Part shown: positions 59,261 to 64,000 of the stretch, in pieces
Numbering within the stretch: position 1 is the stretch's first letter
How the letters are laid out: each line of letters opens with the position of its first letter
NCBI RefSeq assembly: GCF_013426205.1
Contig: NC_089423.1
Coordinates: 1,612,001 to 1,676,000, forward strand
DNA length: 64,000 nt
Source: Metarhizium brunneum
Lineage: Eukaryota > Ascomycota > Sordariomycetes > Hypocreales > Clavicipitaceae
Direction: 5' to 3'
Program-made: the position numbers and the translations under genes
Notes under the pieces: model-generated
What the model was told of the DNA's origin: nothing
Databases searched by the model: none
The model's input: the letters and a program-made list of their open reading frames with translations, nothing else

Positions 59261-59567
59261 TTCTGTTGTGCGCGTGCGTGTTTCTCCTCGTCGTTTTAGT
59301 TTCGAATTGCTGATTGAGGTGTTGCACAATCTCTCAAGTTGACAACTGGGTGCTTGGATGTTTACCTTGTGTGGGCTGTTGCTGGGTCGACGCGACTGCC
59401 AGATTGTGGCCAATCTCGCGAGGCGCAGTCACGTGCACCGTCTTCAAGAACAACTTCAAACTCCAACTGCTTCTTTTTTTTTGCCCATGAGCACGTTGCT
59501 TCAAAACAAAAGGCAAGGCGTCGCCGTTTTTTTAATCCTAATGATGAGCTGAAATGCGCCAATATCG
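59261..59567. promoter_or_regulatory. Bidirectional promoter, spc25 and rrn6-like gene
   Basis: Only 307 bp separate the two start codons, so both promoters must overlap. A TCACGTG E-box (59429-59435) sits near the middle. A T-rich block (about 59,465-59,480) and another (59,524-59,535) lie on the rrn6 side. Confidence 0.6.
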
Positions 59568-62543
59568 ATGGCTCCGAATTTTAGGATTGTCGGGTCATTG
59601 GCAGAGTTGTATCCGGCATCGAAGCAGAAAGTCTCAGAGTCTTCAACTGCCTTGTGGAAAGAACGCCGGGTCCAGCAGAGATGGCTATTAAACTCCCACC
59701 CCGAAGTCTTTGTAGGGGGTGCTACAGATTTGGGTGATTATCTGAAAGAGGATATGGAACGATTTGAGAAATCGGAAGACGGCGATAATGACGGACCTCT
59801 TCTTGCTGTGGGCGAGATGAATGATGTGCGAGCTCCCCCCAGGCTCAAGGGAACACCACTGTTGGCAGTGGCCACCGGAGAATCCGGTGCACGGCTACGG
59901 CTGACGAGGATGGACGAGTCTCAGTGGCGGTGGGGTGATAACAAGGATGCGATTCTCAATCTCTCAGTTGTTGACTCTATACATCAGGAAGAGGAGACGA
60001 TATGGCCAGGCGACGGTTTACCCATTATGAAGATCAAATTTGCTACAGCATACTGGCAACAAGGCTCAGTGCGATGGCTTCTGGTCCAAAGCCAAACTTC
60101 CGTTACCATCTTGTGTCCTGAGTATCATCGAAATCCACAGCCAGATAGCGGGAGATCGAGCTCTCGGTCACAGCCGCCGTCTTTTATTGCGCCAAATCCT
60201 TTAGTCACACTACATCATCATCAGACAGGTGGCAATGCCTTCTCTGATGTTTGCTTCAACCCGCCGTCCGTTGGATCTCCGCCACAAATAGCCATCATTG
60301 ACGAATGTGGTTATTGGACTGTTTGGAGTCTACAAGGTACTTGGCAAGTAGCCAAGAAGACCCTTCGGCTGTCTTTGTACAAGTGCGGCCACATATGTGA
60401 GGGTGTTCTTGGAACAATCCCAAGAGTGTGCAGTTATCAAGCCCAGAGGCATGGCATGCTACAAATTGGACGAACCGATGGAGACGATTCGCCGCATGTC
60501 ACCACCAGGCGCGCGGAATATATCAGACAGAGTCTTGGTCATTCCCAACATGTCTTGGTGTGGAACTCGGAACGCATCTCCCTCGTGGACCTAGAAAGCG
60601 ACTCCGTTTCGCCACATTCAGACATTCTCTCAGCACAGTCAAGAAAAAAGCCAATTTGTATTCTCGACGTTCAAAAAAGCCCAAGCAACGAAAACCACGT
60701 ATTCGTCCTGACCACTCGTCAGGTGATCTGGCTAGATGTACTTCCCGAGGGTACAGAGCCCAGAACTATCGCTCAACCGAAAACTCTACTCGCTTGCTCT
60801 CATGTCGGCTTTTGGAATACAGACTGCAAGATGTCTGTTTGCCAGGTGTCAGAAAACAAACTAGATGGCAGCATGGTCTTTGTTTTTTCACCTTTTGCAG
60901 ATCAGCTGACCGTGTACTGGTTCAACTTTTCTTCAGATACGGAGCTCCCGCAGTGGCACCGTCACATCACTTCTTTGTCCGCGCGAAGCAAAGAGAGGTC
61001 ATTAAGCAAAGCGCAGTCTATTAGGGTGCAGCCCGCAGAGCTTGAGTTATCGGCTGCAGGCGACGAACCTGGGCCAGGGACGGAATATGCCCATGCAGAC
61101 ACAAAGTTTTATCAGATCACCGTCCTCGATAGAGACTTGGGTGTGCGATACTGCATATGCACCTCCTCCATTGATCCGTCGCTCGAGGTAAGTCTGCCTA
61201 CATTCCGTATTGGTTGGTCCAAATCAGCCAATAGTCGACGCTGGAAGCGGAGGAGAAAACGTTTCTTGCACCACATGACGAAAGCCTTCGTGCTGCCCGA
61301 CAGCGTGACGGACAACGACCTGGATTCTGTGCTTCAGAAGCAGAAATCCGGACCAAATGATGACGACACCTCTGGCGAAGTCACGCTAAACGAGGCTCGG
61401 CCTGTGCTGTTAAAATTTGGCTCCATAGCTCAAACAATTACGTCACATCTACAAGCTGCGATTTCTGAAGGCGAGAGCGGTCTACCGATGCAGTTGATTG
61501 ACGCTGTTCAGCGTATAATCGAGCATGGTATAGAGGATAACTCTTTGCCTCTTACATCGTGGTGGGTTCGACGGCTCCGGGTTCTGCATTGGGGCAAATA
61601 TACTAATATAAGCTGCAGGATACAGATAGTTTCGACGCTCGACAAACCGCTCGTCTATGGGGACCCTGGCGAAGGGATGGAGGCCGAGATTGAAGGTCTA
61701 CTGGGTAGCGCAGATGAACATGTGGTTGTGACGCAACTGAGGAGACGATATGCAGATGAACCACCAGGGTCTCTTCTTGGTTATCCCTTGTTAATGGAAG
61801 AACTTTCTGAACTGTGGCTCACTGCGGTAGCAGACTCCCTGCCAAATGAGATGCAGACGATTCGAAAAATCTGGGTGGCGGAGATTGCTAGGGACATATT
61901 CTTGTCCAGCTACGGCGTCATGGTGCAGAATGTCCCCCTCATGGGACCGAGCGGTTACGATCTTGTGGAAGAGAGCCAAGTGGACAGTTTCACGCCACGT
62001 TCTTCCAATCAAGTACCGTACTCCAGCCAAGCAAGTGCCTCATCATCGCAAGCATCTGTTTTGGCAGATGATGTTCCCGATGCTGCCTTCCAGCGACTCA
62101 AGCTTCTCGCACCGACCATCAAACAAGGGACGCTAGGTTCGCTCAAACCGCCCAAGGTTCTTTCCTACTGGCCTACAGAGCGTGGTATCGACACTGAAAA
62201 CTACGTTTCTAGTATCGCGGTTGCAACAGAGGAGAAGTTCTCTCATGCCAAACGGCGTCTGCAGAGAATCGAAGCCAAGAGAAAGGCACAGTCTGAAAAG
62301 TTCAAGCGCCCTGCGTTCATGCGACAAGGCTTCCCAGCCAGCGATGGCCTGGGCGAAGATGCCTCGAGTATGGACATGCGACCACCCCCAGTGCAAGTAA
62401 TGTCTAGTCAGCAGCGCATGCCAGACTCGTCGCAGTCTTTTGGTGTTCCGGGGCCCTCGGTGACAATGAGCCAGCCGGTTTCTGGTGCTTTTGGAGATAG
62501 AAAGAAGGTTAAGAAGGGGAAAAGGAAAAGTGGATTCAGATAA
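59568..62543 (+). CDS. Rrn6-like RNA polymerase I initiation factor
   Basis: Likely the large subunit of the core factor that positions RNA polymerase I at rDNA promoters (yeast Rrn6, with Rrn7 and Rrn11); nucleolar. A single exon of 991 aa. The N-terminal half looks like a beta-propeller: RWLLNSHPEVFVGGATDLGD, GTPLLAVATGESGARLRLTR, SDVCFNPPSVGSPPQIAIID and GYWTVWSLQGTWQV (Trp-rich propeller strand). A helical second half contains LPLTSWWVRRLRVLHWGKYT. The C-terminus has a Ser/Gln-rich linker and ends DRKKVKKGKRKSGFR, the basic tail typical of fungal Rrn6 proteins. Identification is from layout and tail rather than a single diagnostic motif, so another large propeller protein remains possible. 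A GT-AG pair inside (61188-61234, 47 nt) would break the frame and is not used. Confidence 0.72.
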   Translation: MAPNFRIVGSLAELYPASKQKVSESSTALWKERRVQQRWLLNSHPEVFVGGATDLGDYLKEDMERFEKSEDGDNDGPLLAVGEMNDVRAPPRLKGTPLLAVATGESGARLRLTRMDESQWRWGDNKDAILNLSVVDSIHQEEETIWPGDGLPIMKIKFATAYWQQGSVRWLLVQSQTSVTILCPEYHRNPQPDSGRSSSRSQPPSFIAPNPLVTLHHHQTGGNAFSDVCFNPPSVGSPPQIAIIDECGYWTVWSLQGTWQVAKKTLRLSLYKCGHICEGVLGTIPRVCSYQAQRHGMLQIGRTDGDDSPHVTTRRAEYIRQSLGHSQHVLVWNSERISLVDLESDSVSPHSDILSAQSRKKPICILDVQKSPSNENHVFVLTTRQVIWLDVLPEGTEPRTIAQPKTLLACSHVGFWNTDCKMSVCQVSENKLDGSMVFVFSPFADQLTVYWFNFSSDTELPQWHRHITSLSARSKERSLSKAQSIRVQPAELELSAAGDEPGPGTEYAHADTKFYQITVLDRDLGVRYCICTSSIDPSLEVSLPTFRIGWSKSANSRRWKRRRKRFLHHMTKAFVLPDSVTDNDLDSVLQKQKSGPNDDDTSGEVTLNEARPVLLKFGSIAQTITSHLQAAISEGESGLPMQLIDAVQRIIEHGIEDNSLPLTSWWVRRLRVLHWGKYTNISCRIQIVSTLDKPLVYGDPGEGMEAEIEGLLGSADEHVVVTQLRRRYADEPPGSLLGYPLLMEELSELWLTAVADSLPNEMQTIRKIWVAEIARDIFLSSYGVMVQNVPLMGPSGYDLVEESQVDSFTPRSSNQVPYSSQASASSSQASVLADDVPDAAFQRLKLLAPTIKQGTLGSLKPPKVLSYWPTERGIDTENYVSSIAVATEEKFSHAKRRLQRIEAKRKAQSEKFKRPAFMRQGFPASDGLGEDASSMDMRPPPVQVMSSQQRMPDSSQSFGVPGPSVTMSQPVSGAFGDRKKVKKGKRKSGFR

Positions 62544-63208
62544 GGCGGTTTGCATACTTGTTTGTTAAGATACCCGGGCGTTTATAGATGGTTTGAAGGA
62601 AATTGACAGCAAATAAATATTTCTGACCTTGGGTTTTCTGTGCCAAAGTTTTCCCACACCATAGGCCGTGGATCGAAAAGCGAGTCCAGGTTTTCTTGAA
62701 AACAATTTACAAGACTCGTGGCTGAAATCGCTTGCCATGCCCCCAGATATTGCGCCATACCACGAGATGCTGGATCAATTAGCGAATGCATGGCGTTAGG
62801 ACAACATAGATGACCACTGAATGAAGACTAACACGCGGCGAGTCCCAATGTGGCTGCAGCAGCAGTGACAGACCATCTGCCGCAGGGTTTAAAGGAGCGT
62901 GAATCAAAACTGCGGCTGTAGCTGTATTTGATAAACTGTCGGCGATAAAACAGAACCTGAAAATATGTGGACTGTAAGATCCAAGTTGGGTCATGTCTAT
63001 AGTTATACTCACAACCATTATCCCGGCCGTAACAAACATCGTCAACTCGGCGGGGCATTCTCTCACCTCCACCATCAGGGCCTCTTACTCTCTCCATCTC
63101 ATCCAACCATACCCATCACCAGGAAAGCTATACATCGACCTCCCATTCTCAGAGTAGACAGCTTCACTATTCACCACGTGGAACACACTGTCAGACCTGG
63201 GCAGCACC
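62544..63208. other. Intergenic region before the PITH gene
   Basis: 665 bp with the rrn6-like 3' end and the PITH promoter, including a CACGTG (63175-63180) 29 bp before the ATG. A minus-strand frame (63106-62828) contains a 42-codon piece ending in a hydrophobic tail (VTAAAATLGLAAC) behind a possible acceptor, but I could not tie it to a known protein. Confidence 0.45.
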
Positions 63209-64000
63209 ATGTCCCACTGCCACGACGAACACGTCGGTCACGGCGCGCACGACCACCACCATGGCGACGAACATGACCACTCAGACGACATCACCCCAGC
63301 CCTGCAGTCGTCGCTCTACCAGCAAATCAACTTTGATGAAATCACGACACTCAATGAGTCGACACGAGACGCCGGCAAGGCCATCGTCAAGAAGACGTGG
63401 GCAGAGAGACTAAGTGCCGAGCCAGAGCTAGCAAGCGATGCCGATGAACAGCTGCTCATGACTGTACCGTACGTTTCCTCTCTCACCACCAGCAACACTC
63501 GATCTTCTCTGTATTTCACCTTGGTCACCAAACCCAGTCTACTTCTTTCCTTTTTTTCTTTTTTTCTCTTTTTTTTCTTAGCATACAGCTGACAAAAACG
63601 CAGCTTCGCGGCCCAAGTCAAACTCCACTCCATCCTCATCCGCACATCCCCATCCCTCTCTGCCCCAAAAACACTCCATCTCTACGTCAACCACGACAAT
63701 CTGGACTTTTCAACGGCAGAAGACATGGATCCAGTGCAAAAGATTGAGCTCTCCCAAACGTCTGACGTGCAAGAGATTCCCGTCAAGAGGGCGCTGTTTG
63801 GCAGAGTCCAGCGGCTGGTGCTATTCTTTATGGATAATTTTGGGGATGGCGATGAAGATGTTTCGCGGATTAGTTATGTTGGATTCAAGGGCGAGTGGAC
63901 AAAGCTGGGCAAGGCGCCGACAAACATTTTATACGAGGCCGCGGCGCAACCGGGGGATCACAAAATCAAGGGGACCAGTGTGAATCAGATGGGAAGTGGT
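63209..64000 (+). CDS. PITH-domain protein (PITHD1-like), partial
   Basis: The PITH domain was named from the proteasome-interacting thioredoxin TXNL1; stand-alone PITH proteins (human PITHD1) lack the thioredoxin part. Two exons are visible (63209-63468, 63604-64000) covering 219 codons; the 3' end is beyond the window. The N-terminus is His/Asp-rich (MSHCHDEHVGHGAHDHHHGD), as in PITHD1 orthologues. LQSSLYQQINFDEITTLNES follows; after the intron come FAAQVKLHSILIRTSPS, LHLYVNHDNLDFSTAEDMDP, RVQRLVLFFMDNFGDGDEDV and RISYVGFKGEWTKLGKAPTN, the conserved core of the domain. The 135-nt intron carries an extreme T-rich tract before its acceptor. No thioredoxin C-x-x-C is seen. Confidence 0.9.

Noticed and set aside
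61188..61234. GTAAGT...TAG pair (47 nt) inside the rrn6-like gene
   Set aside because: Too short, and removal shifts the frame into stops; the unspliced frame is continuous and plausible.
62826..63106. Small minus-strand gene (acceptor at about 62,961; hydrophobic end)
   Set aside because: A two-exon model can be drawn, but its product matches nothing I know and the alternative frame is equally open.

Overview
The window is a stretch of nuclear chromosome from a filamentous ascomycete. The evidence is short GT-AG introns (mostly 56-135 nt), compact multi-exon genes on both strands, pyrimidine-rich leaders before highly expressed genes, and protein sequences typical of Sordariomycetes, most likely Hypocreales. 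There are no operons, no CRISPR arrays, and no tRNA or rRNA genes that I can support. I recognise 18 protein-coding genes with a likely role or family (two cut by the window edges), a small three-exon gene with no long reading frame (mzt1), and one decayed gene.

Layout. 1-206: start of the plasma-membrane H+-ATPase gene (minus strand), then an 11.4-kb stretch with no convincing gene. 11.6-14.3 kb: Seb1/Nrd1-type RNA-binding termination factor (minus). 18.4-23.3 kb: mitochondrial citrate synthase followed in tandem by the Yhm2-type citrate/oxoglutarate carrier. 23.8-27.0 kb: a large nuclear WD40 protein that may be a CUL4-DDB1 substrate receptor (minus), then an AT-rich island. 28.5-30.7 kb: peroxisomal-type long-chain acyl-CoA synthetase (minus). 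33.8-34.3 kb: small MARVEL-like membrane protein. 35.0-36.1 kb: relic of a fungal STAND-N/ankyrin gene (minus). 38.1-39.7 kb: O-acetylhomoserine sulfhydrylase. 40.2-41.1 kb: EMC7. 41.4-42.5 kb: WW-domain protein (minus). 43.7-46.1 kb: Pns1/CTL choline-transporter-like protein (minus). 47.6-48.5 kb: polyQ AIM24-family protein. 49.4-50.1 kb: Rab GTPase with an unusual insertion. 50.7-53.1 kb: Pmt2 O-mannosyltransferase (minus). 55.4-57.4 kb: Pirh2/RCHY1-type zinc-finger ubiquitin ligase. 57.7-59.3 kb: mzt1 and spc25 in tandem (minus), sharing a 307-bp divergent promoter with the Rrn6-like RNA polymerase I factor (59.6-62.5 kb). 63.2 kb to the edge: PITH-domain protein.

Functional links. The clearest is citrate synthase next to the citrate carrier: one makes citrate in the mitochondrial matrix, the other exports it. 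Two mitotic genes also lie together: mzt1 (gamma-tubulin recruitment) and spc25 (kinetochore). The rest looks like ordinary housekeeping order: secretory pathway (EMC7, Pmt2, Rab), methionine synthesis, fatty-acid activation and proton pumping.

Beyond the genes, the 9-mer TACGGAGTA (or its complement) occurs at least 13 times, always outside coding sequence, far above chance. The intergenic DNA also holds palindromes rich in GTAC, plus a perfect 26-bp palindrome next to the STAND/ankyrin relic. All exon boundaries were read by eye from splice signals, reading frame and protein-family expectation. No searches were run.
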